From Cerrena zonata (Eukaryota > Basidiomycota > Agaricomycetes > Polyporales > Cerrenaceae), in the NCBI GenBank assembly GCA_038087015.1, contig JASBNA010000003.1, positions 2,356,001 to 2,420,000 on the forward strand: a stretch of DNA of 64,000 nt. The letters are read 5' to 3'. Within the stretch, counting starts at the first letter, position 1. Every line of letters begins with the position of its first letter. The notes below the pieces were generated by a model. It saw only the letters and a program-made list of their open reading frames with translations, was not told where the DNA came from and ran no database searches. This document shows positions 35,127 to 45,491 of the stretch, in pieces. The position numbers and the translations under genes were made by a program.

Positions 35127-36393
35127 TTAGATGCAGGAGACGCGAAGTGACCCCTGTTCTATGAAATCTGGCAGCCTTGATTCTACTTCCCTGAGAATCT
35201 CAGCTTCTAGCGATGGGCTTCTATCCCTCCGGGTACAGTTCACGTAAAACCTGAGCAACAAGCCATCGAACTCCGGCCTCGACAATTCCCTGTTGATTCT
35301 TGTCCAGTCTAACGATTGAAGGTCATGAACTTCCGGAAGTTCCAATTCGAAAACAACCTCTCGGAGGAGAGAAGATCTGACTTGGCCGAGCATTACTGCT
35401 ATCCAAGTGAAAAGGCGATCGGAGAAGAGTGTGCGAGCTGTTGCAGCGGTGACATCGAGACCGCCGAAATGAAGGGTACGCAACCCGGTGTTATGAGCGA
35501 GTGTCAGTTGGTTTCGAAGTAATGCTGGCAATGGCGTCAATAATTATAATTGTCAAGACTGCTTACAATGAGAGCCTACCTTCTTCCGACAAGCCGGACG
35601 GAAACTCCACCCGCAAACATTCCAGGTCGGAGCCACTGCTCTGCAAAAGGGCCCCCAAAGTCTCCGTGTTTTCAATTTCTCTCCAACAGAGTTGAATTGT
35701 CCGGAGTTTCTTCTCCGACGGATGGCGCAAGAGCCACTCAGTCACCAAGGTCGGTGAAGACTTGGGATCGAGAAACAGGTAGGTCAAGTCCATGTGTTCT
35801 CCGAGATGATAATCCTCTGGTTCCGGAGGCGGCGTTTCACGGTCCCAAGATACACCATGGAAGTAGAGTTCCGATAGAACCGGAAATCGGGAGAGAAAGC
35901 GTAGAACATCGCCTGATGCATGGAATTGTACCTCGAACAAGAGTAATGTTTTGACTGTGCTGAATACACTTGTAAAGGCGTTTCTTGTTGAATACGAGAG
36001 TGAAGTCCACTTCACTCTTGATAAGGCGAGTGTGTGTACTCGGCGAAGCTTAGAGAGAAGCCCCGTAGCTTCGTTGACCCAACTATCATCTTCCGACGGT
36101 GTACCGTCCTCATCGACGCCTTTATATTCGGCATCGATGGTAAGCTTTCGAATGCAATGTGCGATGATAGGTGAAGACTGTAACAGCGCAGATAGCTTGA
36201 TACAGTCTTCGGCACTGCGGACTCGGACTGTACGAAATAGGTGAAGGCGGCTTGAGGGAACCCATGAACGACTGGTAAGACTACAAGCCTCCAGGGCCTT
36301 GTGGTCATCCCATAAGTGATCAATTGTCTCATCTATTAGTTCAGGTGGTAGGATGGGGATCCTTTCAAGTGGTGATAGTATAGTGACGGACAT
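35127..36393 (-). CDS. F-box domain protein
   Basis: Putative substrate receptor of an SCF ubiquitin ligase. The N-terminus IPILPPELIDETIDHLWDD then ALEACSLTSRSWVPSSRLHLF is the typical basidiomycete F-box (about residues 12-50). After it the protein has irregular leucine-rich segments such as VHTLALSRVKWTSL, VLSELYFHGVSW and LRTIQLCWREIEN. One intron near 35533-35590 joins EGLSEE to ALLRNQLTLAH. About 400 residues, ending SLRVSCI. Such proteins are numerous and fast-evolving in Agaricomycetes, so the target is unknown. Confidence 0.85.
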
Positions 36394-36924
36394 GGTTTCT
36401 CACTTCTAAGGTAAGATGTCAGTGTCGAGGGAATGGAATCTCTGTATGCAGAACACTTACTACGTGTATGGAGAGAAAGAGATAATGTGTGCTGGTGATA
36501 AAGCAAATTCTGCTGGAAACTATCATATTTAGATGCGAGTGCAGACGCTGGGAATTTGACTGGCAAAAAAAGAGACTATCAATTTGCTAAGAGGGGTTAG
36601 GGGCCACGGTCGTTTACATCGCCGAGGTATCTCCAAGGACTACGGCTCCAAATCTCGCACATATCGCAGTTCCAGAGGAACACGATCTATAAAATAAAAC
36701 AGTCATTAAATAACGAGACTTCGAATGATAATGGTGATGGTAAGAGCTGAGTACGTTCAAACTTCAAAGTACGTTGGTGGTCTCTTGCTTCCTTCCAAAT
36801 GTGGTAAGGCGATCAACAGTCGTCTGGGTCATAGTCTGGTACAACACCCGCGCGTACCATCACACTGGCTGCCAGTGGCAGAATTATTACTCTGTATTCT
36901 ACCGCGTTCGTTCAACTCAACATC
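36394..36924. promoter_or_regulatory. Divergent promoter region, F-box gene and PAM17
   Basis: About 530 bases between the two start codons, with no coding exon supported. It presumably serves both genes. I see no distinctive motif. Confidence 0.5.
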
Positions 36925-37912
36925 ATGTCGAGGTCAATGATGTCCTCAGCTCTCAGGCCTTGCACAACTACCAGGCTGTTACAAAACTCGATTCACCTAC
37001 GATTCCAGCCTTCCACGTCTAAATTGCGACAACATTCGTTAACCTTCAGTGCGAGGTGGAAATCAACTGCCAAACCCTCGTTAGCTTCGCAAGCAGCGGC
37101 GACATCGAAAGCTACTCCTTCCATTACGGAGAAAGAGACGTTACCATGGGCCGAGTATCTCTCTATTCGGAAAAACAAGCGGAGATGGGAGACGGTACGT
37201 TTCATGTTCATAGACCCTAGCAATGGTTTGCTCAAGTTCACTCTTGGTGGTTCCGATTGTATCGTGGTCATTACTTTAGGCTGTCACCATTCCTCTGACA
37301 ATTGCTGGGTTTGCTGGAGGCGTGATGTACTTTGGGTCACTTGAGATGGATCCCACAAAACCCATCTTCGTACGTCTTCTTACTTCGACTCTGTTGTCTT
37401 TACTAATATATAATTCGTACATAACAGAACGTGGACCCAATGATTGTATATGCTGTAGCTACCATTGGCTGTGCTGGTACGCTAAGTTTACTCATATTCT
37501 CTACACTCACAAATATAATCTGTAATCACAGGTCTGGGCTACCTGTTCGGTCCAATTCTTGGTTCTCAATGCTGGCGTATGACGCACCGACGAACAATGA
37601 AACTTATTGAAGCAAAGGATAAGCAATTCCATCAACACATCGTCAAAAACCGGGTTGACCCAACTGCTCAAAGTGCGACTAACCCGGTCCCTGATTTCTA
37701 TGGTACGTCTGGTCGTGTGATAGCTGGGTGATAATGAATTGACCTTTGTGTTTGACATTCTGTAGGTGAGAAGATTGGATCTCTTCATGATTACCGACAG
37801 GTAAGAGTGGTCTACGCTGCCTTGACATTGTTTTGACGTTCTGACTTTCGTGTTACAGTGGCTTCGGGATCAATCAAAGTACAGACGAAAGGCTTTCCTG
37901 CCCGAATATTAA
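36925..37912 (+). CDS. PAM17: Pam17, subunit of the mitochondrial presequence import motor
   Basis: Inner-membrane component of the TIM23-associated import motor (PAM), needed for matrix protein import. The N-terminus is a long Arg/Ser/Thr-rich presequence (MSRSMMSSALRPCTTTRLLQ). The Pam17 domain follows: LPWAEYLSIRKNKRRWET, after an intron TIPLTIAGFAGGVMYFGS and EMDPTKPIF, then VDPMIVYAVATIGCAG and LGYLFGPILGSQCWR. Two membrane spans are visible. The C-terminal signature RVDPTAQS, NPVPDFYGEKIGSL and YRQWLRDQSKYRRKA is diagnostic. About six short introns, ending LPEY at TAA 37910-37912. Confidence 0.95.
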
Positions 37913-38287
37913 GTATTATCTGTTCGCATAGATGCTTATTTGTCACCACTCATTCGGACAATTGTATTGTCATTTCGACCTATTGGCTTTCAAGTTCTCA
38001 TTCTGAGCCTGGTACCTTCCGGCTTGTTGAGAAGTAAACTTCGAATGCTCATTATACACAGTAGGTTTCATCGAACGGGTGATATGCTACATTATGATAT
38101 ACATTTGATTAGACTTCACGTCTTCCCGCTTTTAGTGCTCCTCGTTCTTCCCTTCGCCTTCGTCTTCGTGCTTCTTCTTCCTGATGATGACATAGTTGTC
38201 AGCATTTTCTCCTGCGGGAAGGGCCTCAATATCGCCAGCTACAACTCCGTGGTCGGATGGAGATTTCTCTCTTCGGTCAGCGCGGAC
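37913..38287. other. Convergent 3' flanks, no gene seen
   Basis: About 375 bases between the PAM17 stop and the stop of the TMEM69-like gene. No coding signal. Confidence 0.5.
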
Positions 38288-39418
38288 CTATGGGTTTCGC
38301 AATTGACTTAGCAATAGGAACGTGTTTAATGACTCATACAAACGCACCATTTCAAGCTCGTGCGACAAGAATCCATGCCCGCCAACAGGACCCCAGTAGC
38401 TGGTAGCAGCGAGCGACCCGATGATACAGGTACCAACGAGAACGGAGAGGTAGAAGCGGTATTGAGAATACCATTTGGGTGCTGCGAAATGCAACCAACC
38501 TCAGTATCGCTGACGCTCTTGTCTCATCATTTTCTGGGACTTACACCATCCAGCGTTTGTAGTCTTCAAATCTGCGTACCATAGACCAGTGAACCCGGCC
38601 CATTGCAAAATCAATGCATTCATCGGTGAAAATGCAAGTGTCGACCATCCCCAGACAACGGGGGCGGCTCCAAGAAGCAGGCGCGGATAGCTGATGCAGT
38701 CAATGGTAAGTGCTGTCTCTTCCAAATAAAATCGACCCCATCTAAGTACGCACTATTTGTTTCCACCAAATCCAGCGAATTCAAATCCCCAGTGCAAAGC
38801 ACCAAGGAATGAAAGCATTACGGCGCCATACGTCATCTGGACGTCCAGCGCCTGATGAAGCAAGGTTATGGCAACTCCTGGGTTGATGTTCGTCACAATA
38901 CCCGTCGCAGCCATGCCAGCTTGGCGGGCAAGGTATATAGTCGCGCCCGAGGCACCAAGGTATGGGAGAGCACCAGCAAGTCCGAAAATAATGTACGGAG
39001 TGGGAACAGCGTGGGCAACGGCATTGGTGATACCAAGCTACATTGGTTCATAAGACAATGTCAGGGTAAATAATCAAAAGTGGTAACATACGAAGGTTTG
39101 CTGGGTCGGCGAGACTGAATCTTGGAATACGTTTCCACCCGCGATGGTTCTTGCGAGATCAGCAGAAGAATTTCCGAGCTCTTCTTTGATATTGGTAGCA
39201 GCGTGCTCGAAACTTTGCGAGCCCGGACGGCCAGACACTTGACTAGCTACGCCTCGAATGAAGAGGTGACCATGGTGAGTATGCGTGCTTCCAAGTGCTT
39301 TAGCTGCTGTGATGTTCGACGACAGGAGTGGGTTGGAGAGCTTTGTAGAAGTGGACAAAGGTCGTCTGAGGAGGAAAGGAGCGACGCGAAGGGGTGTTTT
39401 GAACGCGTTCATAATCAT
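38288..39418 (-). CDS. TMEM69/DUF3429 mitochondrial inner-membrane protein
   Basis: Predicted mitochondrial multi-pass protein of the DUF3429 family, molecular role unknown. The start MIMNAFKTPLRVAPFLLRR is a likely presequence with a clear Arg/Ser bias. The membrane core contains TPYIIFGLAGALPYLGASG, GAVMLSFLGALHWGFEFAG, YPRLLLGAAPVVWGWSTLA and ILQWAGFTGLWYADL, then APKWYSQYRFYLSVLVGTC. The conserved SFLGALHWG and PKWYSQYRFYLS are family hallmarks. Four exons are visible and the stop is at 38288-38290. A short extra intron close to the C-terminus cannot be ruled out. Confidence 0.82.
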
Positions 39419-40817
39419 TGTTTTTCTCGAACTATGTAGGAGAGGAAAAGAGTAAGGAATAGGGGGTACGTTGACCCGGTTTATGTACCAGCTGTAGTGG
39501 TGAAGGGCGGATTCACGACGGGAGTAGTGATGTCAGTACTACTTGACGCATGACGTCATGACGTCTCTCCTCGGTATGCCCGTCGCTCGCCGTTCGATTC
39601 CTTATATAGCAGCGATCTACAAGTATTGTGTGCGCGGAAAGATGTAAATCTTTTCGAGTACAGGATCTAGAACTAGCCCTGCCGGTTGCGGTGAATAACA
39701 TTCTACAGTCACTGTCATAACTCCGCGTGAGGACAGCGGCGAGACCATCGAAAACCCGATACCCAATTCGGTTTACTAGGAACCTGTCATACTTAATCTC
39801 GATTCCTGCAGTTAATGCATATTCATTCTCCATCATGATTCTCAGGGCGTTTCAGACTCAAAGTCTGCAGTCACGGTAAGAGTGATTAGATAACGGCTTA
39901 CTTATCTTATCATGGTATATATGCCAGTAGCAACTTGTTATCTACCATCATCATCATCTCCCACTCACAGCGACTTCTGCAAACTGACGCGGTAGCCATT
40001 CGTTGGGCTTCATTCTTAGCTATTGGTACAAGAGTTCTTTATGTACCACAGTACTTCATTTTCGAAGGTCACTTGGCACTCAGGGACCAAGTGACTTAAT
40101 CCTACATGTCGATCATATTCCCTTCTCAGTACTAACTAGCACGACGGAGCTCTAAACTTTGAGTTAGGTTTCATAAAACCAAACCTGTTGATCATGACTC
40201 AGGACTAGCCTATGTTCTTTGTCACAATGATACCTCAGGTACCAACTATCAGACACACATATGCCGTTAACGCGTCTGTCGCGCGTCGCACTAACTCTTG
40301 CTTGCTTTGCCCGCTTGGAAACTGGATACATACCATCCGACGAGCTTTCCGATGGGCGGACCATCCGACACCAATAGCTGGGCCCCACGTAAATCGAAGC
40401 AACATCCTGCCTCACGAATCCTTTCTGAGACATGAACTGTAAGGGCTTTACGGACACTAACCGCTGAAATTTTCGATCTCTCTCCATCTAATCGCTCACC
40501 ATCCGTGGATATTACAAATTAATCCGTAGGGGATTGATTATTGTGAATCTCAAGTCGTTTCGTGATACGCTATTGAATTGGTATAGAGTTCGCACTGATC
40601 AATTGTAGCGCGTTCCATTGGCTTCTGGAACGCTACTTCATCCGCGATATCTCTATCAAAGAGAGACAACGGCATACCGTATCCCTTTCTTGTTGCTATG
40701 AATGGTAAACGTAGGTCAACCATCACATGCTAGCGTGTTGTTGGCCGTGCGCTGGCCGTGTATTCGACATGATATAAAAACTAAAGGTTTCGAATGCTCA
40801 AGGCAGCCAGGACAAGT
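39419..40817. other. Divergent intergenic region, TMEM69-like gene and ICMT array
   Basis: About 1.4 kb between the two start codons. It contains the TGACGTCA element listed separately and a GATATAAAAA stretch near 40770-40780 that could be the TATA box of the first ICMT copy. The open frames at 39513-39836 and 40164-40487 show no family features. Confidence 0.5.
39551..39566. promoter_or_regulatory. TGACGTCA (CRE/ATF-type) palindrome with adjacent half-site
   Basis: TGACGTCA at 39551-39558 is followed directly by TGACGTC at 39559-39565, and TGACGC lies just before. They are about 135 bases upstream of the TMEM69-like ATG. This is the consensus of bZIP ATF/CREB factors (Atf1 type in fungi, stress response). 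Function inferred from motif only. Confidence 0.45.
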
Positions 40818-41611
40818 ATGTTTCCTTCTGTCTACCTCAAACTCCTCTTACACTTTTTAATCGTCTTCTTTAACTGGAGGGCTTGGACCAGTCCACATAC
40901 TGCCAGCCCGACAGAACGACGATCCTATGTCGCGAAGCCCAAAACTCGCGACTACCTACCCAATTTCATTAGTTGGTATGTCCCCATACTGATGGTGTGT
41001 AAAGCTTCAAATTCGTGCCTTTTACTACCATTTACTGATCTATGTATCAAATGCAGACCACCCTGAATACCGTATCTGTCATCGAGCTATACCTCCTCCT
41101 ATGCACCATATTCCCGAATATCACTAATACCACGGCGTTTTCCTTGTTATCCGTCACTTCGTCCACACTCATCAGGCTCACCCATGTCCCGGTATCTTTC
41201 GCCCTAGGGTCCTTCCTCCTTTTTACGGGCGCATCAATTCGAGCGTTTTGCTACTATTTACTGGGAAAACAGTTCACATTTGAACTTGCCTTACGAAAGA
41301 ACCACAAACTCTGCACTAGTGGCCCATACGCCTTCGTCCGCCACCCGTCCTACACTGGCGCTGTGTTGGGTCTTTTTGGAGTTAGCCTTTGCATGTTCGG
41401 ACCGGGTTCTTGGTGGGCTGAATGTCATATCGGTGACATGGTGCTTGGAAAGGCCTTGGCGTTGCACTGGACCATGTTGATGGGTTTGATGTTAGGTTTG
41501 GTATTCACGAGAGTAGGGAAAGAGGATTTGGTATTGAAGGAGGCGTTCGGCTCAGAATGGGACGAATGGGCGCGCAAGACACCATATGGCATCATACCTT
41601 TTGTCTACTAA
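40818..41611 (+). CDS. Isoprenylcysteine carboxyl methyltransferase, ICMT/Ste14-like (copy 1)
   Basis: ER membrane enzyme that methylates the C-terminal prenylcysteine of CaaX proteins using S-adenosylmethionine. The start MFPSVYLKLLLHF matches the starts of the other two copies; an in-frame ATG eight codons upstream (40794) is the alternative. One intron follows WYVPILM. The catalytic domain has GKQFTFELALRKNH, YAFVRHPSYTGAVLGLF, GPGSWWAECH, FTRVGKEDLVLKEAFG and WDEWARKTPYGIIPFVY. RHPSYTG and the C-terminal E-x(n)-W-x-P arrangement are the family methyltransferase motifs. About 240 residues, five or six membrane spans. Confidence 0.88.
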
Positions 41612-42833
41612 ATGTAATAACGGTTTGTGATGATGATAAAGTGGTACCGTCATTGTCGTGACATCCTGTCCGCTCTCCATATTCCAACAACAATCACTAA
41701 ACGGCCTTTACACTCTGACCTAACAGTGATCCTAGCTGTTACGGCCGGAACTACAATGGTTCGTGAGTCGTATCTATATTTCTATCGTGTTCTATCATGA
41801 CCAAGATTGTATAGCTCTCCTGTAACCCAACTGTATTAGGCTGTACCTATCAACGTCCAGGACCCATCGCAGGCCTTGCATCCGTCAAATGGCCTTTCTG
41901 ATGGAGCTTAACACCTTTTATAAGAAGACCACTCACGTCTAGATATGATCCAACCCGCTATCGCAAGTTCGTGAATGATATCCCAGCTCGAGAGTCGGTA
42001 ATTAATTTTTTTGCACTATCCAGATGTCAACAACCATAATGTCAATTTTAGGTTTTTTGCACAAATGACGATAACCCTATTACTAGACACAATCCTCAGA
42101 CGGATAGGTATAGTGAAGGAAGCTTTGCAACACCATGACGTCCGAATAGGCCGGATAGTCTCCGTATGTTGTGATTCCAATCATCTATCCAACATAGAAG
42201 CTTCTTGAGCCAGGATCAAGATAGTCTTCCAAGCGAAACGTGAAGGTCCCGTGGGTCTTCGGTGGGAGTGCCTCAACCGCTACTCGAGCGCTATCTTGAC
42301 GCCGTCATTCTGCCGCAGAGTTCTTTGAATAGAGAACGGACGTGAGTAATGGTAAATACAGAACGTATCAAAGTCTCTACATCCAGGGTCGTATACCGCT
42401 CTCTCGCCGATACGTGATTCTTCGGCGACAGAAATCAGCAGTGTTCACTTCTTCATCATGCATCAACTCGGGCATGTAGGTAACACTCTTCTTTCTATAC
42501 TCAAAGGACAGACTTACTGAGCGTGTCCTTGATATGAGCAGGGCATTTCAACAGCATGATAAATATATCAGACTCGGGCTTCCTCGGACTCGGACACAGG
42601 CTCGGATATCCTGTGAATAAAAGCTTAGTCTTCGTTTGTCTACGGCTGGCGAGGCGATCCATTGTTGACAGTACTATCACAATAGAATCAACACCTGTTT
42701 GACATCGTGAAACCTATGCGTATGAAATTCTTATCCGCAGGGTATTTCCCGTCGAGTTAAATGCAGGCCAGGGACCTTGATCGATGTGTGAATCCTAGTA
42801 CGCGACTGCCCCACTGTCAAAACCAGAGTTATC
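41612..42833. other. Spacer between ICMT copies 1 and 2
   Basis: About 1.2 kb with no supported exon. A by-eye search for a small gene ending in a CaaX box, such as a pheromone precursor, was negative. Confidence 0.5.
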
Positions 42834-43628
42834 ATGTATCCCGATCTACAATTTTACTTCAAGCTACTCTTGCACGTATCTAATATATTCTTCCAACGAC
42901 TAGCTTGGACACCTCCGCAGAAAGCCACCAGCAGTGAACAAGGCAAATATGCCGCAAGAAACCAGACGAAGGATTTTTTGCCGGGAATCACAACATGGCA
43001 TACTCCCACTTTGAGGGTACGCATAAGCCAAAGCTGAATCATTCAGTTTCCTCTCACTCCAAGTTGTTTTCAGATCACACTTTACATTATTTCCACAACG
43101 GAGATATATCTTCTCCTTTGCAATACCTTCCCAAGCATCATCAACAGGACAGCACTCACCTTCCTATCTGTGACTCCCCATAATATTTCTAATCTCTCCG
43201 CCGCTCCTCCGACATTCGTATTAGGTTGTCTCCTACTTGGATTAGGTGCGACCCTAAGAGCATCCTGCTACCGCTTCCTCGGAAAAAACTTCACATTCGA
43301 GTTAGCTCTTAGAAAAGAGCATCAACTATGTACCGATGGACCGTATTCTTTCGTCCGCCACCCATCGTATACGGGCCTTGTGCTCGCCACAATCGGACAC
43401 ACACTATGCATCCTAGGTCCCGGCTCATGGTGGGCTGAATGTCACGCGTATTACACTCCCATAGGCAAACTCGTCGCAGCTCAGTGGATGGTATTGGCAG
43501 GTGTAATGCTGGGTATGGTATTTACGCGAGTAGGAAAGGAGGATGCTGTGTTAAAGGAAGCATTCGAGTCACAATGGGTGGAATGGGCTCGTCGTACTCC
43601 TTACGCCATGATCCCTTTCGTTTATTGA
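42834..43628 (+). CDS. Isoprenylcysteine carboxyl methyltransferase, ICMT/Ste14-like (copy 2)
   Basis: Second array member with the same predicted prenylcysteine methylation activity. Exon 1 encodes MYPDLQFYFKLLLHVSNIFF and ends TPTLR before a GTACGC donor near 43017. Exon 2 begins ITLYIISTTEIYLLLC, then NISNLSAAPPTFVLGCLLLG, GKNFTFELALRKEHQL, YSFVRHPSYTGLVLATIG, GPGSWWAECHAYY, FTRVGKEDAVLKEAFES and WARRTPYAMIPFVY. All catalytic-core residues of copy 1 are kept, so the gene looks intact. Confidence 0.87.
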
Positions 43629-44523
43629 ATAATCTATGTGATGAAAATTTGGGCTCACATTACGTTCTCTGTGACGAGTGCCTCGCACCGAATCGATGTT
43701 GCCATATACGGAATTCGGGAAGTTAGGCAAGTTTAAAGCGCGCTCCTACTACAGGCTTGCATCAAGTCACTACCTTCATCACCCAGGTCAACTTGAAGCT
43801 CAATCTTGCAACGTTGAAGGTTGAGCTTGTACACGAATAGTATATTAAGGTCCCTTCATATCACAGGCAGGAAGATTCAAGGTATTGAGTCATCGCTACT
43901 AGGTTATCGGCACTAAAAGACAGCTGTATTTAAAACTGGGATCCAGGCTCCATGAGCCGGGTTCTGATACACCTATCAAATGCTAACATTCCAGCAGTGA
44001 TCGGTAATGGGACCGTGACAGCTGGGTACTGCTGCCGACATAATTCTAGCTGTCCAACTTCCCAGACAGCATGAATGATTGTGTATATTATCAGTATGCA
44101 TGCTTATGCGAGTATCGGCAGGAAACTGTGTTTCCTCTGGGGCGATGACCAACTTGACAATGGTGATATGAGCTCTATCACCGCCTCGGTGAGCCACGAA
44201 TTTTAAAAGTTTGCTAATCCTTAGGTATGGCACCCATTCTTACTACTTCCAGAAGGTAGGAAACCTGGACACGGCTGCAATTCCGCTTCTTCCTCAATTT
44301 CATAAACTGTAAATGAACGGTAGGACGCCACAGCGTGAGCCGATATTGTCTTTTTAATGGTTGTACTCCATTATCTGCCTCCTCGTGGCCCACGGCCATA
44401 AGTGATACCTTGATGTGTTGACTGGTTCGGGCTCCGCTCTTTCCAATCGCATTCAGGCTGCTTATTATATGAGCCCGAATATAAAGAGAGTTCCTCCAAT
44501 GTCTCTAATTCGCCGTGATCACG
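43629..44523. other. Spacer between ICMT copies 2 and 3
   Basis: About 0.9 kb with no supported exon. An AATATAAAGAG stretch about 45 bases before the copy 3 start may be its TATA box. Confidence 0.5.
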
Positions 44524-45326
44524 ATGGTTCCAATCCAGCCTAGCATCCTACCGAAACTGACCTTTCACTTCTCTAATATCTTTTTTGCATGGATCGCCTG
44601 GACACCCCAGAAACCCCCAAGCCCTAGCGAACAAAACACCTTCACTGAGAAACCTCACACCCGTGAATATATCCCAAATTTCGTATCATGGTTCTCGCCC
44701 AGCTTCAATGTGAGTATTTTACTGAGATAATATTTCTGCGGCATTCACTCACGGTGGATTTTTGCGTGCAGGCTTGGGTGAAGCTCATAACCGTTCTTGA
44801 GCTTTATCTCCTATTTTGTAACGTTTACCCGAATATAATTCACCAACCCATATTGTCCTTCCTATCCGTCACGCCAACCACACTCACCAACCTTACCAAT
44901 GTACCCCCGACATTTGTCTTAGGCTGCACCCTACTCGCTGGGGGTGCATCCCTACGAGGACTCTGTTACTGGTACCTCGGCAAGAATTTCACGTTCCAAC
45001 TTGCCTTGCGCAAGGGACACACGCTATGCACGGGAGGACCCTACTCCATTGTTCGCCACCCCTCATACACCGGGATCGTCCTGTGTCTGCTTGGCCATAC
45101 TCTATGTATGCTAGGCCCAGGATCCTGGTGGGCTGAATCTCATGCTTACGATACATCGTTCGGCAAATTTGTAGCCGTGCTTTGGATTACGATGGTTTGT
45201 CTCCTCCTGGGTATGGCATTCACCAGGGTTTCCAAGGAGGATGTCATAATGAAGGACGCATTCGGATCTCAGTGGGTGGAGTGGGCAAATCGCACGCCAT
45301 ATGCGATGATACCACTGTTGTATTGA
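44524..45326 (+). CDS. Isoprenylcysteine carboxyl methyltransferase, ICMT/Ste14-like (copy 3)
   Basis: Third array member. The ATG at 44524 gives MVPIQPSILPKLTFHF; the longer frame upstream begins with GTG and was rejected. Exon 1 ends FSPSFN at a GTGAGT donor, and exon 2 starts AWVKLITVLELYLLFC after TGCAG. The core has GKNFTFQLALRKGHTL, YSIVRHPSYTGIVLCLLG, GPGSWWAESHAYD, FTRVSKEDVIMKDAFG and WANRTPYAMIPLLY. Cys in the WAEC motif of copies 1 and 2 is Ser here, and VGKED is VSKED, so it has diverged somewhat but shows no break. Confidence 0.87.
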
Positions 45327-45491
45327 AGATGGGTTGAGGTTGGGTACTTCCTAGCATGCGGAATAACACAACACCGACTCGGAGGTAGTACAATTTAGGG
45401 TTTTTGTTTCCAATAGTAGTCATTATCATTACAGGCATTGCACATCAATCATACTATAACATAACTCTAACATAAAACAGTCCAAACAACA

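Larger units (their letters stand above)
40818..45326 (+). repeat. Tandem array of three ICMT-like genes
   Basis: Copies at 40818-41611, 42834-43628 and 44524-45326 are on one strand, each with a single intron at the equivalent position near residue 60 and the same catalytic core (GPGSWWAE, RHPSYTG). The spacers (1.2 and 0.9 kb) do not obviously resemble each other and hold no intact extra copy. Copies 2 and 3 share GKNFTFxLALRK and YAMIP against GKQFTFELALRK and YGIIP in copy 1. Confidence 0.85.

Noticed and set aside
39580..39610. CGTTCGATTCC, another T-arm-like string
   Set aside because: No matching A box or cloverleaf was found upstream at tRNA spacing.
39513..39836. 107-codon minus-strand open frame
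   Set aside because: Composition is not coding-like and it spans the CRE-type promoter element.
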